Source of the DNA: Glaciecola sp. 33A
GTDB taxonomy: Bacteria > Pseudomonadota > Gammaproteobacteria > Enterobacterales > Alteromonadaceae
Assembly: GCF_002836745.1 (NCBI RefSeq)
Contig: NZ_PJAR01000042.1
Coordinates: forward strand, 248,001 to 312,000
Direction of reading: 5' to 3'
Length of the DNA: 64,000 nt
Part shown: piece after piece, positions 35,542 through 46,086 of the stretch
How positions within the stretch are numbered: the first letter of the stretch is position 1
Layout of the letters: each line of letters begins with the position of its first letter
Translations under genes and position numbers: made by a program
The notes under the pieces: generated by a model
Seen by the model: only the letters and a program-made list of their open reading frames with translations
What the model was told of the DNA's origin: nothing
Database searches by the model: none

Positions 35542-37611
35542 TTAAAGTGCTTCCTTTTTTGTGAGGTACTTGTGTATTTCAATTTGTGAACGCAAGTTTT
35601 TGCGATTACCGCGTTTAACGTAATCATTGACTTGATGCTGGTCGATGATGCGCGCCTTTAATGTGTCTTTGAACTGGATGTCCAGCAGGTCTTCTATCAT
35701 TTTGATGGCGTCAGGATCGTAAACAGGGCAGCCAACTTCAACTCGATATTCCATATTCCGGGTCATCCAATCAGCCGATGAAATGTAAACCCGTTTATCG
35801 CCACCATTCTGAAAAACCATGATGCGCGGATGTTCTAGGTAGCGGTCGACGATGCTAATCACTTCAATATTTTCACTGAAGCCTTTTACGCCGGGTATTA
35901 ATGCGCACATGCCGCGAATAATAGCCCTGATTTTCACACCAGACTGACTTGCATGATACAGGTTGTCGATCAACTCTTTGTCTACTAAATTGTTGATCTT
36001 TAATGTTATTAGACCTTCATGGCCTTCATTAACACGCTGGATCTCTTGTCTTATTAAGGATTGTATTTTATTTCGAGCATTAAGAGGCGAAAGTTGTAAG
36101 TGCTGAAACTTCATCTTTTTATAGGGATTCTGTATCATGTCAAACACTTGGATACACTCTAAAGCAAGTTCTTGGTTGCAGGTAAATAGACTTAAGTCAG
36201 TGTATATTTTCGCTGTCTTTTCGTTAAAGTTACCGGTTCCAAAGTGTGAGTAATGCTTCATTACTCCGCGTTCTTCTCGCGACACCACACAAAGCTTACT
36301 GTGAATTTTCACATTCGGGTTGCCTAATACCACTTTAATACCGGCGTCAGTCATACTTTTAGACCAGGCGATATTAGCCTCTTCATCAAATCGAGCTCGA
36401 AGCTCAACAACCACTGTGACACTTTTACCATTGTCCACCGCATCAATTAACGAGTTAACGATGCGCGATTGTGATGCAACGCGATAAATATTCAGTCGTA
36501 TATGTTTGACTTGAGGATCGAACGCCGCTTGGCGAACAAATTCAGTGAAGTGTAAAAATTCATGGTATGGATAATATAAAAGAATATCTTTGTCAGCGAT
36601 GGCCTGAAAAACAGTATCGTGGGTTGAAAATGATTTGTTAGAAATCTCGGGTAATGTTGGGTTTTCAAGATAGCTACGGCCAACGTTTGGAAAGCCAATA
36701 AAGTCTTTAAAGTTACGATAGTGGCCCGCGGTCTGAATGGTGTCTTCTGAGGAAATTCTTAAGCGTTTGCGCAAATCTTTGATCATATCATCGGGCATAC
36801 CATCGTCGTGAATAATCCTAACGGGCTCAGCAATAAGGCGTTGCTTCATACCTTCAGACATTTTTTCCACATAGCTTTCGTCAATTTCATCATTAATTGA
36901 GTATTCGGCATCTCGCGTTATTTTAAATGAATAGGCGTCAGCGGAATCAAATTTGACAAAACCGGTGAAAATATCAGACAGACAGAGTTTAATGAGGTCA
37001 TCAATTAAGATGATCTGTTTTTTCATTTTGCTTTTTTCAGGGGGCAGTACAACAAAGCGACTGATGGCATTGGTCGGTATTTCTACAACCGCATACTTGG
37101 TATTTCGACCTTCTCTGCGCAGGGCAACATCGAGATACACTGAGCTATCATTCAAGCGTTGGATCAAATGGCCTTTGCTATCGAGCAATATTGGCGCAAC
37201 GTGCAGTAAGACCTTGCTCTTAAAATACTTGCGGGCCCAAATGAGTTGACTTTCGCTCAACTCTGGATGGCGAAGAATATGAATATTGTATCTTCTGAGT
37301 GTCTTCGTAATATCACGGTGGATGGCGTCAAAGCGCTTTGATAAATGATGTACTTTTTCTTGGATGCGTTTGAGAAGTGATTCAAAAACCAGTGCTTGTT
37401 CTTCATTTCCATCATTATGAGAAATCGTGATCTGGCGTTTTACGTCTGCAAAGCGCACCCGATAGAACTCATCCAAGTTGTTCGAATAAATGCCTAGAAA
37501 GCGAATTCGCGCGATAATCGGATTGTTTTCATCCGCTGCTTCTTGCAGGACTCGCTCATTGAATGACAACCAGCTAAGTTCTTTTGGGTAGTAAAGCTCT
37601 CTTTCGTTCAT
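35542..37611 (-). CDS. ppk: Polyphosphate kinase 1
   Basis: A 689-residue PPK1, synthesising polyphosphate from ATP. N-terminal YPKELSWLSFNERVLQEA (residues 8-25), the phospholipase-D-like block NVKIHSKLCVVSR with the catalytic His, GTGNFNEKTAKIYTDLSLF, and SSADWMTRNMEYRVEVGCPV near residue 625. Normal length. Cytoplasmic, peripheral membrane. Followed with no gap by ppx. Lies between glycolysis genes and the pst phosphate uptake operon. Confidence 0.97.
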   Translation of the reverse strand: MNERELYYPKELSWLSFNERVLQEAADENNPIIARIRFLGIYSNNLDEFYRVRFADVKRQITISHNDGNEEQALVFESLLKRIQEKVHHLSKRFDAIHRDITKTLRRYNIHILRHPELSESQLIWARKYFKSKVLLHVAPILLDSKGHLIQRLNDSSVYLDVALRREGRNTKYAVVEIPTNAISRFVVLPPEKSKMKKQIILIDDLIKLCLSDIFTGFVKFDSADAYSFKITRDAEYSINDEIDESYVEKMSEGMKQRLIAEPVRIIHDDGMPDDMIKDLRKRLRISSEDTIQTAGHYRNFKDFIGFPNVGRSYLENPTLPEISNKSFSTHDTVFQAIADKDILLYYPYHEFLHFTEFVRQAAFDPQVKHIRLNIYRVASQSRIVNSLIDAVDNGKSVTVVVELRARFDEEANIAWSKSMTDAGIKVVLGNPNVKIHSKLCVVSREERGVMKHYSHFGTGNFNEKTAKIYTDLSLFTCNQELALECIQVFDMIQNPYKKMKFQHLQLSPLNARNKIQSLIRQEIQRVNEGHEGLITLKINNLVDKELIDNLYHASQSGVKIRAIIRGMCALIPGVKGFSENIEVISIVDRYLEHPRIMVFQNGGDKRVYISSADWMTRNMEYRVEVGCPVYDPDAIKMIEDLLDIQFKDTLKARIIDQHQVNDYVKRGNRKNLRSQIEIHKYLTKKEAL

Positions 37612-37683
37612 TATTACTCTTTAAATACTTGTGTAAACGAATGCGTAGGCAGACACTTTAATGGATCAATATGACAGGCATTG

Positions 37684-38187
37684 TTACGTGCTTTCAATTT
37701 CTACCATTAAGTCGTCGGTGATATCTTCTATCGCCAATTTAACATTATCTAAATCCATTTGTGGTGATACTGAAATAATAACTTTTGCAGTAAATAATGG
37801 GCTCCCCCAGTTAGGTGCACTTTCACACTTTGTGGTCATTTCGATAATATTAATGTCAAAAGTTTTTAAGGTAGAGGTAATATCACTGACAATTCCTCTT
37901 CTATCGTTACCGGTAACCAGAATAACTGCTTTTGCATCAAGTGAGATTTCATGCGCATTGGAAGGTTGTAAAGTGATATGTAAATGCGCAAGTTGATGGC
38001 AAGCATGGACTAATTCATTGTGCTTCTCCTGCGGTAGCATAACTTCGATAAAGCCAGCAAATTGGCCCGATAATTGGCAAAAGCTACTCTTGAGCCAATT
38101 ACCTTCGGCATCCATAATACATTTGGCGATTGCGTCAACTAATCCGGGTTTGTCTTTGCCTATTAATGTGAGTACCATAACTTGCAT
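37684..38187 (-). CDS. ACT-domain protein, GcvR-like
   Basis: A 167-residue protein with two ACT domains: LTLIGKDKPGLVDAIAKCIMDAEGNW (in two parts, residues 6-31) and ILVTGNDRRGIVSDITSTL (about 89-107). This is the layout of the glycine cleavage transcriptional repressor GcvR, which has no DNA-binding domain and acts through GcvA. Divergent from pstC; no gcv genes are near, so the regulated pathway is uncertain. Confidence 0.8.
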   Translation of the reverse strand: MQVMVLTLIGKDKPGLVDAIAKCIMDAEGNWLKSSFCQLSGQFAGFIEVMLPQEKHNELVHACHQLAHLHITLQPSNAHEISLDAKAVILVTGNDRRGIVSDITSTLKTFDINIIEMTTKCESAPNWGSPLFTAKVIISVSPQMDLDNVKLAIEDITDDLMVEIEST

Positions 38188-38280
38188 AACAGAATTTACC
38201 TTAACTATTGATTTGTCTTGAGTATAGTGCTTTAGTAGACTGAAGTCATTCCGTGTTTTCTACCCAATTTAATATTCCAA

Positions 38281-40521
38281 ATGAACCAGCAACAACAACA
38301 AGAATTTAACACTCGCAGATTTCGCAAAGACTGGATAACGCGCAAAGTCGTGACGGGTTTCGGTTGGCTGGTATTAGCCACTTTTTTATTGATCATTTGG
38401 CATATTTTTAGCAACGCCTTCCCTCTATTTAAATCACCTAGTTTGGAATTGAAGCGTACTTCACTGCTTGCACGAACAACTCAATTGTCGGGTATAGTAG
38501 AGCTCAGTTCAGGTACTCATTATGTGGGTGTGGATAAATGCGACCTCACTTTGCTAAATAAAAAACGCTTGGATAATGAGCAGGTTGGTTTTAGCGAAAC
38601 GAAGCGCTTTCCGTTTTCTTGCCAACATAAAATTCTTTTTCCTGAAAAAGGTGATTTAACCTATGTAGGTGTGATTACCCCAAATCATTTATTTGAGCTG
38701 TACAAGTTATCTTATGAAAAACAGCAATATAGCCTGATACTCGAAAGTTCTATTGGGATAAATGCAGAAATGAGTAATCGTTACAAAGTGCCTGACAGCG
38801 TTGCGTCCGAGCATGTTTTAGCTGACCACGAGCTATCTGACCACGAGCTATCTGACCACGAGCTATCTGACCAAGATCTATCTGATAAAAAACAGGCATG
38901 GCAGTTTTCAAAATCTGGCAATTTTGTGATGTTAACTCAGCTTCAGAACTCACGCCTTAGCACCTACTGGTTTGATAAAAAACAGCCAGCCGCGTTTCAA
39001 CATTATGTATATGAAGGTATCGAACAATATCAAGCCATACCCAGGTCAAGGCAACTGCTAATAATATCGAAGAATATTATGTCGCTGGTGGACACGACAA
39101 ATAAGGTAATTGATCGACAGTTATTATCACGTGATGTGATGCGTATTTTTCTATCTCCAAGTCAGCGCTCTTTCTTCACTCAAGACCGACAACACGTTTT
39201 AAGTAAATGGATAATGCTGAACGAACAAGGAAATTTTGTTTTTCGCCACAACGAGGCGGATATTAGTGAATTAGATGGCCCTATTGAGCAAATGGCTTTT
39301 GATACTGATTCTAATGCCGCGGTGGTTGTTTCCAAAATCGGTGATATCGCGTTTCTAAATCGGATGACAAATGAAATTTTTAGAGCACAAGACTTAGGGC
39401 TACCAGGGACAGGCCTACAATGGTTCGGTGCTCGTCTTTATGTATTTGAAGGCAATAAAATGCACTCCCTCGAAATCCAAAATTTGCAAGGCATAACCAC
39501 GCTAAAAAGTCTTTTTTCAGAAGTATGGTATGAGGGGTATGAACAACCAGCATACGTTTGGCAAACCAGCAGTGCTACCGAAAATTATGAAACTAAATTC
39601 AGTGTTGTGCCTTTGATTGTGGGCAGTTTAAAAGCGTCTTTTCTGGCTCTGTTTGTCGCCATCCCACTTGCTTTGGGTGCGGCCATATACACATCATATT
39701 TTGCTGACCCTGCTGTGCGTCAATACCTCAAACCTGCGATAGAAATGCTCGAAGCGGTGCCCTCAGTTGTGATTGGTTTTATTGCTGCGGTTTGGATGGT
39801 GCCAATAGCTGAAGAGTTCTTGCTGTCTGTCATTTTATTTATTGTGTCTCTTCCTATATTGCTGGTTACTGCAGCATTGTTGCAATCACGAGTGGCAAGG
39901 GTGCTAGAAGATAAGTTTGACCGGCGCTGGGAAATTCTTGTTATTATTCTAGCAGTAGTGCTACTTGGTCTATTTTGTTTTTCTCTCAGCGACGTGTGGC
40001 GCTTTATGCTGCTTGGCAGCGCCGAGGTTGGCGAGCAAAAAGACAATATACTGAATATCTCGAAAACCACGATTGTGGTTGCCATTGCATTGGGTGTGGC
40101 TATTTCACCGAGTATCTATTCGTTGGCTGAAGATGCATTGTTCGAAGTGCCTGAAAGTATTAAACAAGCCTCGTTTGCGTTGGGGGCAAGCAAATTACAA
40201 ACGCTGCGCCGAGTCATTATTGCTGTTGCAATGCCCAGTATTCTTTCCGCTGTAATGTTGGGTTTTGGTCGCGCATTCGGTGAAACTATGATTGTGCTGA
40301 TGGTCACCGGTAATACGCCTATCAGTGATTGGAATATTCTTGAAGGTTTACGCTCAATGACAGCTAACTTAGCAATAGAACTGCAAGAATCAAATGTCAA
40401 CAGCAGCCATTTTAATACCTTATTTTTAACCGCAAGTATTTTGTTTATCTTTACTTTTATTGTTAATACCGCGGCTGAAATTTTGCGCAACCGTTTGCGC
40501 AAGGTATATACAGATGCGTAA
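38281..40521 (+). CDS. pstC: Phosphate ABC transporter permease, large PstC
   Basis: A 746-residue permease with an enlarged N-terminal region: one membrane helix at about residues 28-48, then a soluble domain of roughly 380 residues before the MetI-type core (about 440-740). The core contains the EAA loop (SIKQASFALGASKLQTLRRV) and GRAFGETMIVLMVTGN. A 15-base tandem repeat (38822-38881) encodes SDHEL units in the soluble part. It imports phosphate with PstA and PstB. The stop overlaps the pstA start by 8 bases. No PstS gene is in the window and no clear Pho box was seen upstream. Confidence 0.9.
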   Translation: MNQQQQQEFNTRRFRKDWITRKVVTGFGWLVLATFLLIIWHIFSNAFPLFKSPSLELKRTSLLARTTQLSGIVELSSGTHYVGVDKCDLTLLNKKRLDNEQVGFSETKRFPFSCQHKILFPEKGDLTYVGVITPNHLFELYKLSYEKQQYSLILESSIGINAEMSNRYKVPDSVASEHVLADHELSDHELSDHELSDQDLSDKKQAWQFSKSGNFVMLTQLQNSRLSTYWFDKKQPAAFQHYVYEGIEQYQAIPRSRQLLIISKNIMSLVDTTNKVIDRQLLSRDVMRIFLSPSQRSFFTQDRQHVLSKWIMLNEQGNFVFRHNEADISELDGPIEQMAFDTDSNAAVVVSKIGDIAFLNRMTNEIFRAQDLGLPGTGLQWFGARLYVFEGNKMHSLEIQNLQGITTLKSLFSEVWYEGYEQPAYVWQTSSATENYETKFSVVPLIVGSLKASFLALFVAIPLALGAAIYTSYFADPAVRQYLKPAIEMLEAVPSVVIGFIAAVWMVPIAEEFLLSVILFIVSLPILLVTAALLQSRVARVLEDKFDRRWEILVIILAVVLLGLFCFSLSDVWRFMLLGSAEVGEQKDNILNISKTTIVVAIALGVAISPSIYSLAEDALFEVPESIKQASFALGASKLQTLRRVIIAVAMPSILSAVMLGFGRAFGETMIVLMVTGNTPISDWNILEGLRSMTANLAIELQESNVNSSHFNTLFLTASILFIFTFIVNTAAEILRNRLRKVYTDA
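38822..38881 (+). repeat. In-frame 15-bp tandem repeat within pstC
   Basis: Three perfect copies of CTGACCACGAGCTAT and a fourth with two changes (CTGACCAAGATCTAT), coding SDHEL/SDQDL. The period keeps the reading frame, so copy number could vary without truncating PstC. Confidence 0.9.
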
Positions 40522-42049
40522 ATTTAGCGGCGCTGAAAAACAAACGATTTCTAGCTTTGCGAGCGGCCTAAGTGCGGCAATTTTGCTAATTGTGTTAATT
40601 AGCTTAGTGTTATTTATTATGCTAAAAGGCTCAGTTTATTTTTGGCCATCACAGGTTTTTAAAGTCATTACCTATGATACACCAAATAGCGAAGTTAGCG
40701 CGTTTGTGCCCAGTTCCGTTAATATTGACGAGTTTAATCAGGCATTAAGCAATAAACTCAATGCGCAGTTTTCTAATTCAACCTTACCTATGCCGCTCAT
40801 GGTTGTTGAACAAGTCGATGCTGTTTATCAGATAAGTTTGTATTCGGGCGCTATTCAGTACGGCACGTTTCAACAGATTAATACGCCTAATAGCGAACGT
40901 TATCAACTTGCAGAGTTGAGTGATGTAGTCGCTGATGTGGCCATTTTTCAAAATCAATTGCACGATATTCAAACTAATTATTTGACAGTACTGCATCGTA
41001 AAATCGCACTATTGAATCAATCCGGAGTCGGTGAGGAAGCACCAGCGCGGTTGAAAGAATTAGAGCAGTTTACTTACTGGCAGCAAAAAGCCGAAGCCTT
41101 ACGTCAAAAATTAACTTCTTATCACCTTATTTTTATTGACGCGTCAGGCCAACCTTTTGATGTTCTGGTGAAAGATATTCACCATCTTTTCCAACCGAAT
41201 GTGATGAGTCTGTTTGATAAGTTTTCATATAGTGGTAATAAAATAATAGAATTTGTTTCAGAATCTCCCAAACAAGCATCCACCAGTGGTGGTGTTTTTC
41301 CAGCGTTGTTTGGTACTGTGCTAATGGTTTTATTAATGGCTGTTATTGTCGCGCCGTTTGGCGCCATGGCAGCTATTTATTTGCACGAATATGCGCCCAA
41401 TAATATGACAACATCGGTGATCCGGATTTGCGTCAGTAATATGGCCGGTGTACCGAGCGTTGTGTATGGCGTATTTGGCCTCGGTTTTTTCGTGTATACC
41501 TTAGGCGGCTCTATCGACTCACTGTTATTTAGTGATGCCTTGCCATCGCCTACATTTGGCACTCCTGGTTTGTTTTGGGCTGCATTGACCATGGCATTAT
41601 TAACCCTGCCGGTGGTCATTGTTTCTACCGAGGAGGGCCTGCGACGGGTCCCAGAAGGGTTGCGAGCAGGTAGTTATGCGTTGGGCGCAACAAAAGCCGA
41701 AACTATTTGGAAAACAGTACTCCCGGTTGCTAGCCCCGGTATAATGACCGGTGTTATTTTAGCTATAGCTCGCGCGGCTGGTGAGGTTGCTCCCTTAATA
41801 CTTGTGGGTGCGGTAAAGTTTGCGCCTAGTCTGCCAGTGGATGGTGAATTTCCGTTTTTACATTTAGAGCGTCAGTTTATGCATTTAGGCGTGTTCATTT
41901 ATGACGGCGCATTTCATAATCAAACAAACACGCAAGGCTCTTCAATGATGTTTGCGAGTTGCATGCTGTTACTGATAATCGTTTTCATCTTAAATTTATT
42001 TGCTATTATCGTGCGCAACAAATTGCGCGACCGATATGTACGCATTTAG
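40514..42049 (+). CDS. pstA: Phosphate ABC transporter permease PstA
   Basis: A 511-residue permease, also larger than E. coli PstA (296) owing to an inserted soluble region (about residues 45-255) after a first membrane helix. The MetI domain (about 270-505) holds VPSVVYGVFGLGFFVY and the EAA loop LRAGSYALGATKAETIWKT with GEVAPLILVGA. The ATG at 40514 overlaps the end of pstC; an in-frame start 18 codons upstream lies inside pstC and is less likely. Confidence 0.93.
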   Translation: MRKFSGAEKQTISSFASGLSAAILLIVLISLVLFIMLKGSVYFWPSQVFKVITYDTPNSEVSAFVPSSVNIDEFNQALSNKLNAQFSNSTLPMPLMVVEQVDAVYQISLYSGAIQYGTFQQINTPNSERYQLAELSDVVADVAIFQNQLHDIQTNYLTVLHRKIALLNQSGVGEEAPARLKELEQFTYWQQKAEALRQKLTSYHLIFIDASGQPFDVLVKDIHHLFQPNVMSLFDKFSYSGNKIIEFVSESPKQASTSGGVFPALFGTVLMVLLMAVIVAPFGAMAAIYLHEYAPNNMTTSVIRICVSNMAGVPSVVYGVFGLGFFVYTLGGSIDSLLFSDALPSPTFGTPGLFWAALTMALLTLPVVIVSTEEGLRRVPEGLRAGSYALGATKAETIWKTVLPVASPGIMTGVILAIARAAGEVAPLILVGAVKFAPSLPVDGEFPFLHLERQFMHLGVFIYDGAFHNQTNTQGSSMMFASCMLLLIIVFILNLFAIIVRNKLRDRYVRI

Positions 42050-42114
42050 TCCTCAAGTTATTGCTAAAGCAGTGCTTGCAGTATAAATAGTTATAGGAAT
42101 AGTAAACAACGCTT

Positions 42115-42921
42115 ATGTTAAAGCTTTTTGAAACTGAAACTCTTTCGTTAGACAAACTCACCGATGAGCAGACGGCCATCAAGGTGAACGACTTCAGTGT
42201 GTGGTTGAATAACAGTCTTGTATTGAACAATATAAATATGCGCATTCCAAAAAATAAAATAACCGCAATGATTGGTCAAAGTGGTTGTGGGAAATCGACC
42301 TTGTTAAGCAGCTTCAACAGAATGAATGAACTTAACCAAAAGTATGCATTTAGTGGCGAAGTAGAGCTGGATGGTCGCGATATCTACAATAAGAAAGAAA
42401 ACGTTGCCAAATTACGCACCAAAGTAGGTATGGTTTTCCAGCGCCCCAATCCATTCCCGATGAGTATTTATGAAAACGTGTGTTTTGGATTGCGTATTCA
42501 AGGTAAAACAGAGCGCAGAATGCTGGATGATATTGTTGAAACGTCATTGCGCAATGCGGCACTGTGGGACGAAGTTAAAGGCCGATTATTTGATTCAGCA
42601 TTATTATTATCGGGTGGTCAGCAACAGCGCTTAGTTATCGCGCGAGCGCTCGCATTAAAACCTGAAATATTGTTACTCGATGAGCCAACGTCTGCGCTTG
42701 ACCCATTAACAACCTTGCATATAGAAGAGCTTATTAATCAGCTCAAGAAGACCACTACAGTGGTTATCGTGACGCATAATATGCAACAGGCGGCTAGGGT
42801 ATCGGATTATTCTGTTTTTCTGCATCAGGGCGAACTTATTGAATATTCAGACAGTGACTCGCTTTTTACTATGCCAGCTAAAAAGCAAACCGAAGACTAT
42901 ATAACCGGTCGTTATGGCTAG
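42115..42921 (+). CDS. pstB: Phosphate transport ATP-binding protein PstB
   Basis: A 268-residue ABC ATPase. Walker [10 protein letters not shown] (about residues 54-62), the PstB-specific [16 protein letters not shown], signature LSGGQQQRL, Walker [14 protein letters not shown] and H-loop [14 protein letters not shown]. It energises PstC-PstA. Followed by phoU after 20 bp in the same operon. Confidence 0.98.
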   Translation: MLKLFETETLSLDKLTDEQTAIKVNDFSVWLNNSLVLNNINMRIPKNKITAMIGQSGCGKSTLLSSFNRMNELNQKYAFSGEVELDGRDIYNKKENVAKLRTKVGMVFQRPNPFPMSIYENVCFGLRIQGKTERRMLDDIVETSLRNAALWDEVKGRLFDSALLLSGGQQQRLVIARALALKPEILLLDEPTSALDPLTTLHIEELINQLKKTTTVVIVTHNMQQAARVSDYSVFLHQGELIEYSDSDSLFTMPAKKQTEDYITGRYG

Positions 42922-42941
42922 TTAAAGGAACGTAACAGTAG

Positions 42942-43655
42942 ATGAAAAGACATTTAGAGTTAAATACGCACATATCAGGCAAGTTCAATCAAGAACTGGA
43001 GAACCTGACCAACTCTGTTTTAACCATGGGTGGCGAAGTCGAGCAACAGTTAATAAATACGATTACTGCTATTCGTGAAAACAATGCCAGTCTAGCTGAG
43101 CGAGTGTTACTAAACGACTTAAAGATTAATTCGATGGAAGTGCAGATAGATGATGAGTGCATGCGAATTATTGCTAAACGAAACCCAACAGCGAGTGATC
43201 TTAGATTAATAATGACGGTGTCTCGAGCAACTACTGACATCGAGCGTATTGGTGATGAGATATGCCGTATTGCCAAATTAGTGACCAAAGACAAATTACC
43301 TCCTTCTGACATTGTGTTAGGTGGTATGTTGATGATTGCTGAAAAGGTTGTGTTTATGATGCGTGGCACGTTCGATGCATTTGCGCGCCAGGATGAGAAG
43401 TCGGCAGTTGCGGTTTATGAGCAAGACGATGCAATTGATAAAAAACACAAAGAGTTGCTCAAACAAACCGCAAATGAGATGCAAAATGATCATACAGAAA
43501 TGCAAAAATGGTTTGACGTGCTATGGGCAATACGTTCATTAGAGCGAATTGGTGATCGTTGTAAAAACTTGTGTGAATACATACTCTTCCTTACCTATGG
43601 AAAAGACGTTCGACATTCTTCAATGAAAAAAGTGGTTAAAAAATTAATGAAATAA
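42942..43655 (+). CDS. phoU: Phosphate signalling protein PhoU
   Basis: A 237-residue all-helical protein built of two PhoU three-helix units with the metal-binding (E/D)xxxD patterns: RATTDIERIGDEICRIA (about residues 89-105) and RSLERIGDRCKNLCEYI (about 195-211). PhoU connects the Pst transporter to PhoR/PhoB signalling and prevents toxic phosphate uptake. Last gene of pstCAB-phoU. The 43656-43863 gap before pit holds no gene. Confidence 0.97.
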   Translation: MKRHLELNTHISGKFNQELENLTNSVLTMGGEVEQQLINTITAIRENNASLAERVLLNDLKINSMEVQIDDECMRIIAKRNPTASDLRLIMTVSRATTDIERIGDEICRIAKLVTKDKLPPSDIVLGGMLMIAEKVVFMMRGTFDAFARQDEKSAVAVYEQDDAIDKKHKELLKQTANEMQNDHTEMQKWFDVLWAIRSLERIGDRCKNLCEYILFLTYGKDVRHSSMKKVVKKLMK

Positions 43656-43863
43656 GTTACCTCATCAATTTTTATACTTTTGAATGCTTGCGATCATTCT
43701 ATCATGTTTGTACCATTGCGCCGTCTCATTAATGGATCGCAGCTATGATGTCAATGTGTCTCAACAGTTTTATCCAAGGACAAATTGCCCACAGGTCAGC
43801 CAGTACAGGGTTGATCACTACAAATTCAGCGGAAAAATACCCACCTCTAGGCTTTATTAATTT

Positions 43864-45132
43864 ATGGATATAATCACGAGTTACGGTTTTCTGTTAGTCG
43901 TTATGGCTGCAGTCGTAGGTTTTTTCATGGCTTGGGGCATAGGTGCAAATGACGTTGCAAATGCAATGGGCACCTCAGTAGGTTCAAAAGCAATCACCCT
44001 CAAACAAGCTATTGTCATTGCAATGATTTTCGAATTTGCAGGAGCTTATCTAGCTGGCGGCGAAGTTACATCGACTATTCGCAAGGGTATTATAGATGTC
44101 TCATATTTTACTAATATTCCAGAATACTTAGTTCTGGGAATGATCGCCTCGTTGCTATCGGCTGGTATTTGGTTAGCGGTTGCGTCTTATTTTGGATGGC
44201 CGGTGTCGACTACGCATTCGATTATTGGTGCCATTATTGGCTTTACTGCCGTAGGTGTTAGTCCTGATGCTGTAGAATGGGCCAAAGTGGGTGGCATTGT
44301 TGCTAGCTGGGTCGTTACTCCTGCGATATCTGGTCTCATTGCGATACTTATTTACATGAGTGCTAAGAAACTTATTTTTGAGCGTTCGACACCCCTTATC
44401 TACGCAGTGAAATATGTTCCGATTTACATGGGTCTTGCCGGGTTCATTATGTCGCTAGTGACAATTAAGAAAGGTCTCAAGCACGTTGGCTTAGGCCTAC
44501 CTGCCGAACAAGGCTATATGTTGGCAATTGCCATTGGCGTTGTTGTTGGTTTAATCGGTATGGTATTAATCCGCCGTCTACACGTTGAAAAAGCATTAAC
44601 CACAGAAGAACAGACAGCCAGTGTTGAAAAGATATTTGCGATTTTAATGGTACTAACTGCCTGTTGTATGGCGTTCGCACATGGTTCGAACGATGTGGCA
44701 AACGCCATTGGGCCTTTGGCAGCGGTTGTTAGTGTGGTTAGTAATGACGGTGCTATATTAGATAACGCGGACCTCGCATGGTGGATACTTCCTCTAGGTG
44801 GCTTAGGTATCGTGGCAGGTTTAGCCTTATTCGGCCATCGCGTAATGAAAACGATCGGTCAAGGTATTACGCATTTAACCCCAAGCAAAGGTTTTGCAGC
44901 TGAACTAGCGGCTGCTACAACGGTCCTTATCGCATCTGGAACCGGCCTGCCTATTTCTACAACACAAACCTTAGTCGGTGCGGTTTTAGGTGTGGGTATT
45001 GTGCAGGGTGTAGCAGCACTTAATGGCAAGGTGATCCGTAGCATCATTATTTCCTGGATAGTAACGCTTCCTGCTGGTGCATCATTATCTATCATTTTCT
45101 TCTTTATTTTAACATTCGCATTTGGTGTATAG
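43864..45132 (+). CDS. pit: PiT-family inorganic phosphate transporter
   Basis: A 422-residue inner-membrane transporter with about 10-12 helices. Both PiT signatures are present: GANDVANAMGTSVGSKA (about residues 27-43) and GSNDVANAIGPLAAVVS (about 277-293). Cation-coupled low-affinity phosphate uptake. Position after phoU puts high- and low-affinity uptake side by side. Some relatives transport sulfate; the context favours phosphate. Confidence 0.92.
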   Translation: MDIITSYGFLLVVMAAVVGFFMAWGIGANDVANAMGTSVGSKAITLKQAIVIAMIFEFAGAYLAGGEVTSTIRKGIIDVSYFTNIPEYLVLGMIASLLSAGIWLAVASYFGWPVSTTHSIIGAIIGFTAVGVSPDAVEWAKVGGIVASWVVTPAISGLIAILIYMSAKKLIFERSTPLIYAVKYVPIYMGLAGFIMSLVTIKKGLKHVGLGLPAEQGYMLAIAIGVVVGLIGMVLIRRLHVEKALTTEEQTASVEKIFAILMVLTACCMAFAHGSNDVANAIGPLAAVVSVVSNDGAILDNADLAWWILPLGGLGIVAGLALFGHRVMKTIGQGITHLTPSKGFAAELAAATTVLIASGTGLPISTTQTLVGAVLGVGIVQGVAALNGKVIRSIIISWIVTLPAGASLSIIFFFILTFAFGV

Positions 45133-45157
45133 TTTTTAGTTGGTATAGACTACTCAA

Positions 45158-46069
45158 ATGAAACTACCCAATTTAAAACACCTATATTATCTAACGGTGC
45201 TGCACAAAGAGCAGCACTTTCATCGTGCTGCTGAGAAATGTAACGTTAGTCAGTCAACCTTAAGCGCTGCGGTACAAAATCTTGAAGACGGCATTGGTCA
45301 GCAATTGCTAGAGCGAGAACACAAAAACTTCATTTTTACCGATTTTGGTGAAGCGCTGGTCGAAAAAAGTAAACTCTTACTCAGCCAAACGCATGAATGG
45401 ATCGAATTTGCAGAGTCCGCGGGTGATTGGAAGTCAGGCACGCTCAGATTAGGTGTCATCCCCACCATCGCACCCTTTCTATTTGAAGGCCTTATTCGAA
45501 CAATTCATGCTAATTTACCTGATATCACACTGCAATTGCATGAAGATACTACGGATAACTTACTCGGCAGTCTGAATGATGGCGAACTCGATTTACTGAT
45601 CCTTGCGCTACCAATGCAAACACCTGGTTGTCGTCAACTCATTTTAGGGCACGACCCATTTCATTTAATAGCGCACAAAAATAGCGCTAAAGACCTCAAA
45701 GTAGCGCCGCCGGTTGATTCGTTGCCCAAAGACAGTATCTTCCTATTACAAAAAGAACATTGTTTAACAGAGCATGCGGTGAGTGCTTGCGGTTTGAAAC
45801 ACAAAGAACAAGTCAGTTCATTGACTGCGAATAGTTTACATACCCTCGTAGCACTGGTTAATAGCGAAATGGGTTATACGTTTTTGCCTGAAATGGCATT
45901 GCAACAAAATATATTAAATGCCACAAATGTAGTTAGTTTGCCAGCAGAGGACAATGCCTTCCGAGACATTGGCCTAACTTGGCGCAATGGAACCACTCGT
46001 ATTCAGCTCTTTCGGCATATTGGCAAAATTGTAGCGCCGCTACTTCCTCAACCTGTTGATATTTTTTAA
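45158..46069 (+). CDS. oxyR: LysR-type peroxide sensor OxyR
   Basis: A 303-residue LysR-family regulator. N-terminal winged helix FHRAAEKCNVSQSTLSAAVQNLE (in two parts, about residues 21-43). The effector domain contains HCLTEHAVSAC with Cys 202 and Cys 211, the same 9-residue spacing as the redox pair Cys199/Cys208 of E. coli OxyR. It activates peroxide defence genes when oxidised. It lies 25 bp after pit. Possible local targets are yaaA (15.2 kb) and the peroxiredoxin-glutaredoxin gene (54.0 kb), but no OxyR site was identified. Confidence 0.9.
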   Translation: MKLPNLKHLYYLTVLHKEQHFHRAAEKCNVSQSTLSAAVQNLEDGIGQQLLEREHKNFIFTDFGEALVEKSKLLLSQTHEWIEFAESAGDWKSGTLRLGVIPTIAPFLFEGLIRTIHANLPDITLQLHEDTTDNLLGSLNDGELDLLILALPMQTPGCRQLILGHDPFHLIAHKNSAKDLKVAPPVDSLPKDSIFLLQKEHCLTEHAVSACGLKHKEQVSSLTANSLHTLVALVNSEMGYTFLPEMALQQNILNATNVVSLPAEDNAFRDIGLTWRNGTTRIQLFRHIGKIVAPLLPQPVDIF

Positions 46070-46086
46070 ACCAATAAAGCACATTA

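Noticed and set aside
38188-38280. Search for a Pho box upstream of pstC
   Set aside because: No pair of TGTCAT-like half-sites at 11-bp spacing was found, so none is claimed.
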